Below, in pieces: positions 37,447 through 45,778 of a stretch of 64,000 nucleotides of DNA (position 1 is its first letter; every line of letters starts with the position of its first letter). The DNA is taken from assembly GCA_964646815.1 (NCBI GenBank), contig CAZYFH010000006.1, positions 62,001-126,000 of the forward strand, written 5' to 3'. The stretch is from CAZYFH01 sp964646815. GTDB lineage: Bacteria > Acidobacteriota > Vicinamibacteria > Vicinamibacterales > UBA8438. The notes beneath the pieces are model-generated. The model saw only the letters and a list, made by a program, of their open reading frames with translations. It did no database searches and had not been told where the DNA came from. A program made the position numbers and the translations under genes.

Positions 37447-38484
37447 GTGGAGCACATCCGGTATGCCGTCGCCGCCTGCCAGACCGACCTGGTCAATCCG
37501 GTCGATCGGCACCAGATGCGCGCGAGCACCGACCGCATGTTGAGCATGGTCGACTCGGCCGTTGGTGGGAGCGCGCCATTTCTGCCGGTGAAGTTGGTCG
37601 TCTTTCCGGAGTTCGCACATGCCGCGCCGGTGTTCCCAACCGTCGCCGAGCTGCTGCGCACGCTGAGTGTGCCGGTCCCGAACGAGCACACGGAGCGGTT
37701 GACCGAGAAGGCGCGCGCGCACGGCATCTACATCCAGAGCGGGTCGATGCTCGAGGAGGACCCCAAGTGGCCTGGTGCCGTATTCAACACGACCTGCCTG
37801 ATCGGCCCGGGCGGCATCCTCTATAAGTATCGAAAGGTGAACACCTGGATTCCATACGAGGTGCACACCAGCCCGCACGACCTGCCAGATTACGACGAAC
37901 CGCTGTTCCCCGTTGCACAAACACCGATCGGTCGCATTGGTTGCGCGACCTGCTACGACTGGCTGTTCCCCGAGGTGCTGCGCCAGTTGACCGCGAACGG
38001 CGCGGAGATCCTCGTGCGGGTCTCGGCCTACATGGATCCTTGGGGCGCAACGGAGCCGATGGCTTGGTGGACGCTCGTCAACCGCACACGTGCGCTGGAG
38101 AACCTCGCCTACGTCGTTGCGGCCAACCAGGGCGCCAGCCTTCGCCATTACCCGCCATATTCGTGGCCGGGCGGTTCACAGGTCGTTGATTTCGACGGCC
38201 GCCTTCTCGCGGAGGCGTCACCCGGACCGGGTGAGCGGATCGTCGTGGCGCCGGTGGATGTCTCGGCGCTCCGGCACGAACGAGACACGCGCGCCGGTCA
38301 TCATACGCTGGCGCACCTCCGGACCGAGGCGTACGACGTCTATCGCACGCCGTCGTATCCGCCGCGCGCCAATCAGACCGTGCCGCTGTCGTATGAGGAG
38401 AACGGGCGACGGATTCACTCCGCGAAGCAGGCGCTGACACGCCGGCGGCGATCCGGCGCGCCGACGATCACACTCCCGAAATAG
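37447..38484 (+). CDS. Nitrilase-superfamily carbon-nitrogen hydrolase
   Basis: The GTG at 37447 with CTGGAGGACAC upstream gives 345 residues and no signal peptide, so it is cytoplasmic. The catalytic triad is present: Glu55 in VVFPEFAH, Lys130 in YKYRKVNTW and Cys169 in TCYDWLFPE. The family hydrolyses nitriles, amides or carbamoyl groups via a cysteine thioester. The residues around the triad and the long C-terminus (NQTVPLSYEENGRR) fit an aliphatic amidase or N-carbamoyl-amino-acid hydrolase type, but the substrate is uncertain. It follows the fusion gene by 26 bases and looks co-transcribed, which makes it the only obvious cytosolic enzyme of this run. Confidence 0.9.
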   Translation: MEHIRYAVAACQTDLVNPVDRHQMRASTDRMLSMVDSAVGGSAPFLPVKLVVFPEFAHAAPVFPTVAELLRTLSVPVPNEHTERLTEKARAHGIYIQSGSMLEEDPKWPGAVFNTTCLIGPGGILYKYRKVNTWIPYEVHTSPHDLPDYDEPLFPVAQTPIGRIGCATCYDWLFPEVLRQLTANGAEILVRVSAYMDPWGATEPMAWWTLVNRTRALENLAYVVAANQGASLRHYPPYSWPGGSQVVDFDGRLLAEASPGPGERIVVAPVDVSALRHERDTRAGHHTLAHLRTEAYDVYRTPSYPPRANQTVPLSYEENGRRIHSAKQALTRRRRSGAPTITLPK

Positions 38485-38639
38485 CCGCGTTAGTAGGACT
38501 CCGATGATCCCGATGCTAGAGTCCGCAGCGGCCAGCCTCAGTACCATCGAAATGATGACGATGGTCCTCTGCGACCTGTCCGATGCGCAATCACGCCAGC
38601 GCACCCGTGACGGAGAGGGCCCGTCGATCGCCTGAGAGG

Positions 38640-39036
38640 TCGGCGATATGCTGGCCTACCGGTGCCAGCTCATGCAGCTCATCGGTGTCGCCGTCGCCAA
38701 GACGCGCTTCTGCATGCCTCGAGGGGTTCGGGGACGCAGCCCCATCTATGTAGTCGAATGAATCGCGAACGCAGCGCCCTGCTGATCCATGCACTGCGCG
38801 ACCCGATCGCCGTACGGCACATCCGTCGGTCCGTTCAGCACCCGTGGCCGCAAGCCGATTATGCTCTTCTGGCCCGACCAGGAGGTCCCAGGAACGACAA
38901 CAATCCCTGCATTCGGTGCAGGAGAAGCTGGCGTTGTCCGGATACTCGACTGGCGGCGGCATGATGTCATCGGAGAGGCGACCGCTCGATCGACGACCTC
39001 CGATCGTGCGACGGATCGTGGAGGCCTGCACCATCG
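38640..39036 (-). pseudogene. YkgJ-family (Zn/Fe-chelating, CxxCxxCC) gene remnant
   Basis: The reverse strand reads PPPVEYPDNASFSCTECRDC followed by CRSWDLLVGPEEHNRL. The motif CxxCxxCC and the following WxxxVxPEE block are the hallmark of YkgJ-type metal-binding proteins. The remainder (GDRVAQCMDQQGAAFAIHS and beyond) continues in another frame, and the conserved CRxYPF part is lost. The original ATG may be at 38962 or 39036. This is the only gene-like content of the 660-base gap between 38484 and 39146. Confidence 0.5.
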
Positions 39037-39046
39037 GCTTTTGGTA

Positions 39047-39052
39047 CAATTC
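39047..39052 (+). promoter_or_regulatory. Possible extended -10 box of ankyrin-PSD/PSCyt-HxxSHH operon
   Basis: TGGTACAAT matches the extended -10 pattern TGnTAnAAT loosely and lies 94 bases before the ATG at 39146. No matching -35 element was seen. Confidence 0.3.
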
Positions 39053-39145
39053 GCCTGGTCGGGGTACTAGCCTGTACCGAGTATGAACAACCCGTGCGCG
39101 CGACGCCGCGCCTTCACACCCCAGGCTGACGCGGGAGACGTAACA

Positions 39146-40639
39146 ATGCACCTCTTTATCCGTCGGATGTCCGGCGCGTCGCTCGCGCTCCTGCTCTCCG
39201 TCGTCGGCGTGTCGGCCGGGGCGCGCGACCTTCCCTTGATCGCGGCGATCAAGTCCCAGGACGCCGGGACCGTGCGTTCGTTGCTGCGGGGAGTGACCGA
39301 CGTGAACGCGCTGACGCCCGATGGGGCGACGGCGCTGCACTGGGCATCGTATGTGGATGCGCCGGCGTTGGCCGACCTGCTGATTGCGGCCGGGGCCGAC
39401 GTCAACGTGGCGAACGATTACGGTGTCACACCGCTCTCGTTGGCGTGCACCAACGGGGCGGCGGCGATGGTCACAACACTGTTGGCGGCCGGTGCCGATC
39501 CGAACGCGGCGCGCGCGACCGGAGAAACGCCGTTGATGACCTGCGCCCGTACCGGCAACCTCGACACGGTGCTGGCGTTGCTCAGTCACGAGGCGGACCA
39601 GACTGCCGCAGAGTCGTGGCAGCAGCAGACGGCGCTGATGTGGGCCGCCGGTGAAGGCCACACGAAAGTGGCACGGGCGCTGGTCGCGCACGGGGCCAAC
39701 GTCCGGGCTCGGTCGCGCAGCGGCTTCACGGCGCTACTCATCGCCGCCCGCCACGACGAGCGCGAACTGACCCGGCTCTTGCTCAACGCCGGCGCCGAGG
39801 TGAACGACACGGCGCCGGATGGCACCACGGCGCTGCTCGTCGCGACCGTTCGCGGCCATGCGGCGCTGGCGATCATGCTGCTGGAGCAAGGCGCCGATCC
39901 GAACGCCGACGGGACGGGATACACGCCACTACACTGGGCCGCCGGTTCCTGGCATACGGAATTGACGGGCAGCCTCCGCGGCATCGCGACCGAACGTGAC
40001 GACGAATGGCGCTCGCTCAACGGGCTCCGGGCCGGCAAGACGGAGCTGGTCCAGGCGCTGCTGTCCCATGGCGCCGACCCTCACGCGAGGATCGTCCGTC
40101 ACCCACCGCAGTTCGGCTACGCGAGCCAGCGCTTCCGCGTGAGCCTGGTTGGGGCGACGCCGTTCCTGCTCGCGGCGATGGATGGTAATCTCGGCGTGAT
40201 GCGCGCGCTGGCAGCCGCCGGTGCCGACCCGCTCATGGGGACCGAGCAGCACACCACGCCACTGATGGTGGCAGCCGGGCTCGGGCAGGTCCCGGCCGAG
40301 ACCCGGGTGAGCGAACGCGACTCGCTGGACGCGACACGGTTTGCCTTGGAGCTTGGCGCGGACGTCAATGCGACCAACGATGTGGGCCGCACAGCGTTGC
40401 ACGGCGCTGCACACATCAGATCGGACGCAATCGTCCAACTCCTTGTCGATCACGGTGCACCGGTCAACGTCGAGGATCAACGTGGGATCACTCCATTGAT
40501 GATTGCTGAGGGGGGCGGCCATATCCTGCTGCCCGGTCTCGGTGGGGGGACGACGGCCGATCTCCTCCGCGCGCTGGGGAGCGACGCGACGTCGCCGTCG
40601 AAGGCGATCGACGTCTTCAACCAGGGACCGATCCGGTGA
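39146..40639 (+). CDS. Secreted ankyrin-repeat protein, copy 2
   Basis: I place the start at the ATG at 39146, after GGGAGACGTAACA, giving 497 residues with signal MSGASLALLLSVVGVSAGAR; the frame is open from 39083. At least ten ankyrin repeats are visible, for example GATALHWASYVDAPALADLL, GETPLMTCARTGNLDTVLAL, QTALMWAAGEGHTKVARALV and GRTALHGAAHIRSDAIVQLL. It is clearly homologous to the protein at 27776: both have a signal, the opening repeats and the AxMxWAAxExH block. Its stop overlaps the GTG of the PSD/PSCyt gene (GTGA), so the three genes to 44432 are coupled. Confidence 0.9.
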   Translation: MHLFIRRMSGASLALLLSVVGVSAGARDLPLIAAIKSQDAGTVRSLLRGVTDVNALTPDGATALHWASYVDAPALADLLIAAGADVNVANDYGVTPLSLACTNGAAAMVTTLLAAGADPNAARATGETPLMTCARTGNLDTVLALLSHEADQTAAESWQQQTALMWAAGEGHTKVARALVAHGANVRARSRSGFTALLIAARHDERELTRLLLNAGAEVNDTAPDGTTALLVATVRGHAALAIMLLEQGADPNADGTGYTPLHWAAGSWHTELTGSLRGIATERDDEWRSLNGLRAGKTELVQALLSHGADPHARIVRHPPQFGYASQRFRVSLVGATPFLLAAMDGNLGVMRALAAAGADPLMGTEQHTTPLMVAAGLGQVPAETRVSERDSLDATRFALELGADVNATNDVGRTALHGAAHIRSDAIVQLLVDHGAPVNVEDQRGITPLMIAEGGGHILLPGLGGGTTADLLRALGSDATSPSKAIDVFNQGPIR

Positions 40640-43077
40640 TTGCGCTTCGTCTCGTGCTCGCGCTGACCGGCGCCGGTCTTCTTCAGGCCCCGACCGTGTC
40701 GCCGGCGAGCTACGAGACTGTTCGAGACCGGGCGCACGCACAGGCAGCACCGCAGGGCACGCCCGACGCGTCGAGCTACCGCGCCATCCTCGATCGGTAC
40801 TGCGTCACCTGCCACAACGTCCGCTTGCGAACCGGCAACCTCGCGCTCGATGTACTCAGCGTCGATCACGTCGGCGAGGACGCGGCGGCGTGGGAGAAAG
40901 TGCTCCAGAAACTACACACGCAGGCGATGCCACCTCCGGGGCGTCCGCGGCCGGACCACACGACCTACGACGCGTTCGCGGGATGGCTGGATGCGGCACT
41001 CGACCGCGCCGCGGCGGCCAATCCCAATCCCGGACGCCCGACCATCCATCGCCTGAACCGGTTGGAATACGCGAGCGCGATCCGTGACCTGCTGGGCCTC
41101 GAGATCGACAGCCAGGCACTACTCCCGGCAGACGACCTAGCGTACGGCTTCGACAACAACGCGGACATCCTGACCGTCGCTCCCGGGCTGTTGGAACGCT
41201 ACATGTCGGCCGCACGGAAGATCAGCCGACTCGCCGTCGGTGACCCGTCCATCGAAGCCGACGCCGTCCGCTACCAGCTGTCATCGCTCCTCGTGCAAGA
41301 CGACCGCATGAGCGAGGATCTCCCGTTCGGGTCGCGTGGTGGCACCGCGGTACGCCATCATTTCCCGCTCGATGGCGAGTACATCCTTCGGATTCGCCTG
41401 CAGAGTAACGGCGTCGGCACGGTCCGCGGCCGCCGCGAGCCGCAGGAGATCGATGTCCGCGTGGACGGTGTGCGGATCGCGTTACGCCGAATCGGCGAGT
41501 GGCCGACCGACGGCGAGACGCCGGACGCCGAACGTGCGGAGAACCCTGAGGACCCGTTAGTGGTTCGCTTCCCGGCTCGCGCAGGAACGCGTGTGGTGAG
41601 CGTTGCGTTCTCGCAGCGGACGTCGGTAACCGAAGGTGTGCGTCCGGAGCGTCTGCCGGTGTGGACGTTTTCCATCGGCGGTGCCGCCGACCAGGTGGCA
41701 CTGGACAGCATCCAGGTCGAGGGGCCCTACAATCCGGACACGCTCGGGGGCAGCGGCACAAGTGCCGACGCGACCCCCAGCCAGCGTCGCATCTTCGTCT
41801 GCCGTCCGGCGAGCGGTCAGGAGGAGACGGCGTGCGCCACCGAGATTCTCACCGGCCTCGCGCGTCGGGCGTTTCGCAGACCGGTCGCACCCGACGATCC
41901 CGATCTCGACGTGCTCCTTGGCTTCTTTCGAGACGGCCGACACGAGGGGAGCTTCGAGGCCGGCATCCAGCGGGCGCTCGAGAGCCTGCTGGTCGATCCG
42001 GAGTTCCTCTTTCGCCTTGAGCGCGATCCGCCGCATGTGGCGCCGGACACCCCGTACCGCCTCAGCGACGTCGAGCTGGCCTCGCGGCTGTCGTTCTTCC
42101 TGTGGGGCAGCATCCCGGACGATTCGCTGCTCGACGTGGCTTCCGCAGGACGGCTCCGCGACCCCGTGGTGCTGGAAACTCAGGTTCGGCGGATGCTCGC
42201 CGACGAGCGCTCGCAGGTGCTCGTCTCGAGCTTCGCCACACAGTGGCTGCATCTGCGACGGATGCGCTCGGTGACACCGGATGTGAACGCGTTCCCGGCA
42301 TTCGATGACAATTTGCGCGATGCTTTCGTCCGGGAGACGGAGCTATTTCTCGACAGCCAGGTGCGGGAGGATCGCAGCGTGGTCGATCTCCTGACCGCCG
42401 ACTACAGCTTCGTTAACGAGCGGCTCGCGCGACACTACGGCATTCCCAACGTCTACGGTTCCCGCTTCCGGCGCGTGGCGCTGCCCGGGGACATGCGTCG
42501 CGGCTTACTCGGGCACGGCAGCGTCCTGACAGTGACGTCGCTGTCCACTCGGACGTCGCCGGTCGTACGCGGCAAGTGGGTGCTCGAGAACATTCTCGGC
42601 ACGCCGCCGCCGCCGCCGCCGCCTGATGTCCCTTCGCTCCCCGAACGCGCCGACGATGGCACGGTCAGGTCGATGCGCACGCGCATGGAAGCGCATCGGG
42701 CGAATCCGGTCTGCGCGAGTTGCCACGCAAGGATGGACCCGCTCGGGTTCGCACTCGAAAACTTCGATGCGGTCGGCAAGTGGCGAGAGACGGAGGCCGG
42801 TACGCTCATCGACGCATCGGGCAGTTTGCCGGATGGAACCATGTTCGATGGGCTCCCGGAACTGCGGGATGTACTCTACGAGCGACGCGACGAGTTCGTG
42901 ACCACCGTCACCGAGAAGCTGCTGACCTACGCCCTGGGGCGAGGGGTCGAGTACTACGACCGGCCGGCCATTCGCTCTATCGTGCGCGCGGCCGAGCCGA
43001 GCAACTACCGCTGGTCGTCGCTCATTCTCGGTGTTGCCCAGAGCGTGCCGTTCCAGATGAGGAGATCGGAGTCATGA
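40636..43077 (+). CDS. PSD/PSCyt diheme cytochrome-like protein, copy 2
   Basis: The GTG at 40636 gives 813 residues and a Sec signal (IALRLVLALTGAGLLQAP). The order of domains equals that of copy 1: heme CVTCH (56-60), PSD3 (IHRLNRLEYASAIRDLLGLE), a beta region (YILRIRLQSNGVG), PSD5/PSD4 (LARRAFRRPVAPDDPDLDVL; LASRLSFFLWGSIPDDSLLD), PSCyt3 (TSPVVRGKWVLENILG) with heme CASCH (693-697), and PSD2 (EKLLTYALGRGVEYYD). A run of seven prolines (GTPPPPPPPDV) sits in the PSCyt3 linker. It is exported, binds two hemes and probably acts with the HxxSHH protein encoded next, which starts within its last codons. Confidence 0.93.
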   Translation: MIALRLVLALTGAGLLQAPTVSPASYETVRDRAHAQAAPQGTPDASSYRAILDRYCVTCHNVRLRTGNLALDVLSVDHVGEDAAAWEKVLQKLHTQAMPPPGRPRPDHTTYDAFAGWLDAALDRAAAANPNPGRPTIHRLNRLEYASAIRDLLGLEIDSQALLPADDLAYGFDNNADILTVAPGLLERYMSAARKISRLAVGDPSIEADAVRYQLSSLLVQDDRMSEDLPFGSRGGTAVRHHFPLDGEYILRIRLQSNGVGTVRGRREPQEIDVRVDGVRIALRRIGEWPTDGETPDAERAENPEDPLVVRFPARAGTRVVSVAFSQRTSVTEGVRPERLPVWTFSIGGAADQVALDSIQVEGPYNPDTLGGSGTSADATPSQRRIFVCRPASGQEETACATEILTGLARRAFRRPVAPDDPDLDVLLGFFRDGRHEGSFEAGIQRALESLLVDPEFLFRLERDPPHVAPDTPYRLSDVELASRLSFFLWGSIPDDSLLDVASAGRLRDPVVLETQVRRMLADERSQVLVSSFATQWLHLRRMRSVTPDVNAFPAFDDNLRDAFVRETELFLDSQVREDRSVVDLLTADYSFVNERLARHYGIPNVYGSRFRRVALPGDMRRGLLGHGSVLTVTSLSTRTSPVVRGKWVLENILGTPPPPPPPDVPSLPERADDGTVRSMRTRMEAHRANPVCASCHARMDPLGFALENFDAVGKWRETEAGTLIDASGSLPDGTMFDGLPELRDVLYERRDEFVTTVTEKLLTYALGRGVEYYDRPAIRSIVRAAEPSNYRWSSLILGVAQSVPFQMRRSES

Positions 43078-44432
43078 TCATCACCAAGAAGACGCTCCCC
43101 AGGCGCGCCGTACTTCGCGGCCTCGGGACAGCCGTGGCGCTGCCGCTGCTGGACGGCATGGTGCCGGCGCTCACGGCGCTCGGTAGGACTGCGGCCCGGC
43201 CGAAGCCCCGCCTCGGCGTGGTGTACGTGCCCCACGGCGCGGTGATGAACAACTGGACGCCGGCCACACAGGGCACCGAGTATGAGTTCACACCGATCCT
43301 GCAACCGCTGGAGGGCTTTCGGGACCGCCTCAGCGTCCTGACCGGTCTCGACCACGCTCCGGCGGCGCAACTACCCGGCGACCCCGCCGGCGGGCATGGA
43401 CGCATCACCGGCGCTTTCTTGACCGGGGTGCACGCCAAGCCCACGGAAGGCGCCGATTTCGAGGCGGGGACGTCGGTCGATCAGCTCGCGGCGGAACAAC
43501 TCGCCCAGCAGACGCAGCTTGCGTCGCTCGAGCTGGGTATCGGCTTGCCGGAGTTCGGCGGTGCCTGCGACGCCGGCTTCAGCTGTGCCTACATCAGCAC
43601 GCTGTGCTGGAGCACACCGACGACGCCGTTGCCGATGGAGAGCTATCCGCGCGCGGTCTTCGAGCGCTTGTTCGGCGACGGAACGACGACGGACCCCGTC
43701 GCGCGGCGCGAACGTAGGCAACGGGACCGCAGCATTCTCGACGCGGTGACCCGGAAGGTGGCCCGGCTCCAAGATGGGCTCGGTGCAACGGACCGCGCCA
43801 AGCTGACCGACTATCTCGCAGCCGTACGCGACGTGGAGCGCCGGATCCAACGAGCCGAGGCCGAGGGCGACCGGGATCTGCCGGTGGTGGAGCGGCCGTC
43901 CGGGAGTATCCCGGCGTCGTTCGAAGAGTATGTCAAGGTGATGTTCGATCTGCAGGTGCTGGCATACCAGGCGGATCTGACCCGCGTCATCACGTTCATG
44001 ATGACACCGGAGCTGAGCGCCCAGACCTACCCCCAGATCGGCGTGCCCGATCCGCACCACGCCTTGTCACACCACGAGAACAAGCGCGAGAGCCTGGAGA
44101 AACTGACTAAGGTCGGCACTTATCACGCCACCCTCTTCTCGTATTACCTCGAGAAGCTACGCGACACGCCAGACGGTGACGGATCGCTGCTCGACCAGGT
44201 GATGGTTCTCTATGGGAGCGGCATGAGCAACAGCAACCTCCACAACATCCAGAAGCTGCCGATCGTCCTGGCCGGGGGCGGCGCCGGCCGGCTCCACGGC
44301 GGTCGTCACATCCGATATCCCAACGAGACCCCGCTGACGAATCTCTACATGACCTTACTGGACAAGCTGGGTGTGCCTACCGAGCGCGTCGGCGACAGCA
44401 CCGGCGAGCTGCGGGAATTGAGTGACGTGTGA
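43074..44432 (+). CDS. HxxSHH (DUF1552) family Tat-exported protein, copy 2
   Basis: The ATG at 43074 overlaps the previous stop (ATGA), with GGAGATCGGAG upstream; the frame is open earlier but that part overlaps the PSD/PSCyt gene. The product has 452 residues. The N-terminus LPRRAVLRGLGTAVALPLLD is a twin-arginine-like signal. HALSHH lies at residues 329-334. Conserved blocks LGVVYVPHGAVMNNWTP and LYGSGMSNSNLHNIQKLP match copy 1 at 23757. The two differ over most of their length, so the module duplication is old or the modules were acquired separately. Its reaction is unknown; Tat export suggests a folded, perhaps metal-bound state. Confidence 0.92.
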   Translation: MIITKKTLPRRAVLRGLGTAVALPLLDGMVPALTALGRTAARPKPRLGVVYVPHGAVMNNWTPATQGTEYEFTPILQPLEGFRDRLSVLTGLDHAPAAQLPGDPAGGHGRITGAFLTGVHAKPTEGADFEAGTSVDQLAAEQLAQQTQLASLELGIGLPEFGGACDAGFSCAYISTLCWSTPTTPLPMESYPRAVFERLFGDGTTTDPVARRERRQRDRSILDAVTRKVARLQDGLGATDRAKLTDYLAAVRDVERRIQRAEAEGDRDLPVVERPSGSIPASFEEYVKVMFDLQVLAYQADLTRVITFMMTPELSAQTYPQIGVPDPHHALSHHENKRESLEKLTKVGTYHATLFSYYLEKLRDTPDGDGSLLDQVMVLYGSGMSNSNLHNIQKLPIVLAGGGAGRLHGGRHIRYPNETPLTNLYMTLLDKLGVPTERVGDSTGELRELSDV

Positions 44433-44589
44433 CACCCGCGAGAAGACGACCACCGGCCGGCCGCAGCGGGTGGCACGGCACGAGGGTAACCGGCTCTTGC
44501 GCGCGGACCGCGTTCGGGGCCATTATGAGCAAGCATTAGCCGTTCTGCGGCGCAAAACTAGGTTTCGAGATTGCGCGAAGGAGAACCCG

Positions 44590-45615
44590 ATGAATCATCA
44601 ACGTCTCGCCGCGATGTGCATTGCGATCGCAAGTCTGGCATTCGTTCCCGTCTCGGCCGCTGGCCAACCGGGTAACGATCCGGAGCCGCCACGGCTCCCG
44701 TGGGGAACGCCCGACCTCCAAGGCATCTGGGATTTCCGCACCATCACGCCGCTTCAGCGGCCCGAAGACCTCGGCGACCAGGCGTTCCTGACCGAAGAGG
44801 AAGCGGCGAGTGCCGAGCAAGAGGCGGTGGATCGCGCGATCCGCCTGTTCGAGGCGGATGCCCGGACGACCGAGGCAGGTGGCAGCGTGGGCGGCTACAA
44901 CAATTTCTGGATGGACCAGGGAACGAAGCCGATCGAGACGCGACGCACGTCGCTAGTCATCGATCCTGCGAACGGAAGACTGCCGGGGCTGACACCTGAG
45001 GGACAGCGGCTGGCCGATGCGCGCCAGGCGTATCTGGCGGATCATCCCGCGGACACCTACTTGGATCGGAACACGTCCGACCGGTGCATCGTGGGATTCA
45101 ACGCCGGGCCGCCCATCACGCCGCTCGCCTACAACCAGAACATGCAGCTCTTTCAGACCGAGGACCTCGTGGTGGTCTACACGGAGATGGTGCACACGCC
45201 GCGCGTCATTCCGCTCGATGGTCGTCCGACGCTCGACCCGAGCATCCGCCTCTGGGTCGGAGATTCGCGTGGCCATTGGGAAGGCGACACGCTCGTCGTC
45301 GAGACCGCGAACTTCAACAAGCAGCGGGAGTGGATCCCGCTCGGCGGGGCAGGGGCCCCGGGCACGAAGTCGACGGAGAATATGACGTTGGTCGAGCGGT
45401 TCCGGCGCCTCGACGACGATACGCTCGAATACACTTTCACCGTGACCGATCTCAACACTTGGGCGGATCCGTGGACGGTCGAGCTGCCGATGCGGCTCAC
45501 CGACGCGCCGCTGTTCGAGTACGCCTGCCATGAGGGGAACTACTCCATGCCGGGCATCCTCGGTGGCACGCGTGCGGACGAGGAGAAGGCCGCCGCCGCG
45601 GGCTCGCAACAGTAG
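44590..45615 (+). CDS. DLQGVW-family secreted protein, paralogue 3
   Basis: The ATG at 44590 has GAAGGAGAACCCG directly upstream; the open frame from 44422 is not used. The product has 341 residues with signal RLAAMCIAIASLAFVPVSAA. Family motifs: TPDLQGIWDFRTITPLQRPE, TSLVIDPANGRLPGLTPEG, AYNQNMQLFQTEDLVVVYTE, VIPLDGRPTL, VGDSRGHWEGDTLVVETANF and YACHEGNYSMPGILGG. It belongs to the TPLQRPEEL subgroup with paralogues 4 and 5, different from paralogues 1 and 2. It lies 157 bases after the HxxSHH gene and ends at a strong terminator, so it may be transcribed with the ankyrin operon. Confidence 0.85.
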   Translation: MNHQRLAAMCIAIASLAFVPVSAAGQPGNDPEPPRLPWGTPDLQGIWDFRTITPLQRPEDLGDQAFLTEEEAASAEQEAVDRAIRLFEADARTTEAGGSVGGYNNFWMDQGTKPIETRRTSLVIDPANGRLPGLTPEGQRLADARQAYLADHPADTYLDRNTSDRCIVGFNAGPPITPLAYNQNMQLFQTEDLVVVYTEMVHTPRVIPLDGRPTLDPSIRLWVGDSRGHWEGDTLVVETANFNKQREWIPLGGAGAPGTKSTENMTLVERFRRLDDDTLEYTFTVTDLNTWADPWTVELPMRLTDAPLFEYACHEGNYSMPGILGGTRADEEKAAAAGSQQ

Positions 45616-45671
45616 CGTTACAGGTCACCCGGATACGGCGGTCCCCACCGGGCGACCGCCCGAGTACTCAC

Positions 45672-45706
45672 AGCCGACCCCGATGAATGGGGGTCGGCTT
45701 TTTTTT
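45672..45706 (+). terminator. Rho-independent terminator after DLQGVW paralogue 3
   Basis: AGCCGACCCC and GGGGTCGGCT form a 10-bp stem with loop GATGAATG, followed by eight T residues (45699-45706). It ends the ankyrin-to-DLQGVW transcription unit and separates it from the convergent permease gene. Confidence 0.92.
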
Positions 45707-45778
45707 GAGTGGCCGTCTCGTCGTCGGGTGTCGAGCGTCCCTCTACCGCCCGTGCCGGACGCCTGCCGCCCAGGAAAC

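Noticed and set aside
38591..39691. Minus-strand frame of 366 codons spanning the ankyrin gene start
   Set aside because: Only its middle part (38640-39036) is protein-like; the rest is antisense to the ankyrin gene.
42603..42621. CCG triplet run that could be a tandem repeat locus
   Set aside because: It encodes a short proline linker inside the PSCyt3 region and is too short to call a repeat.
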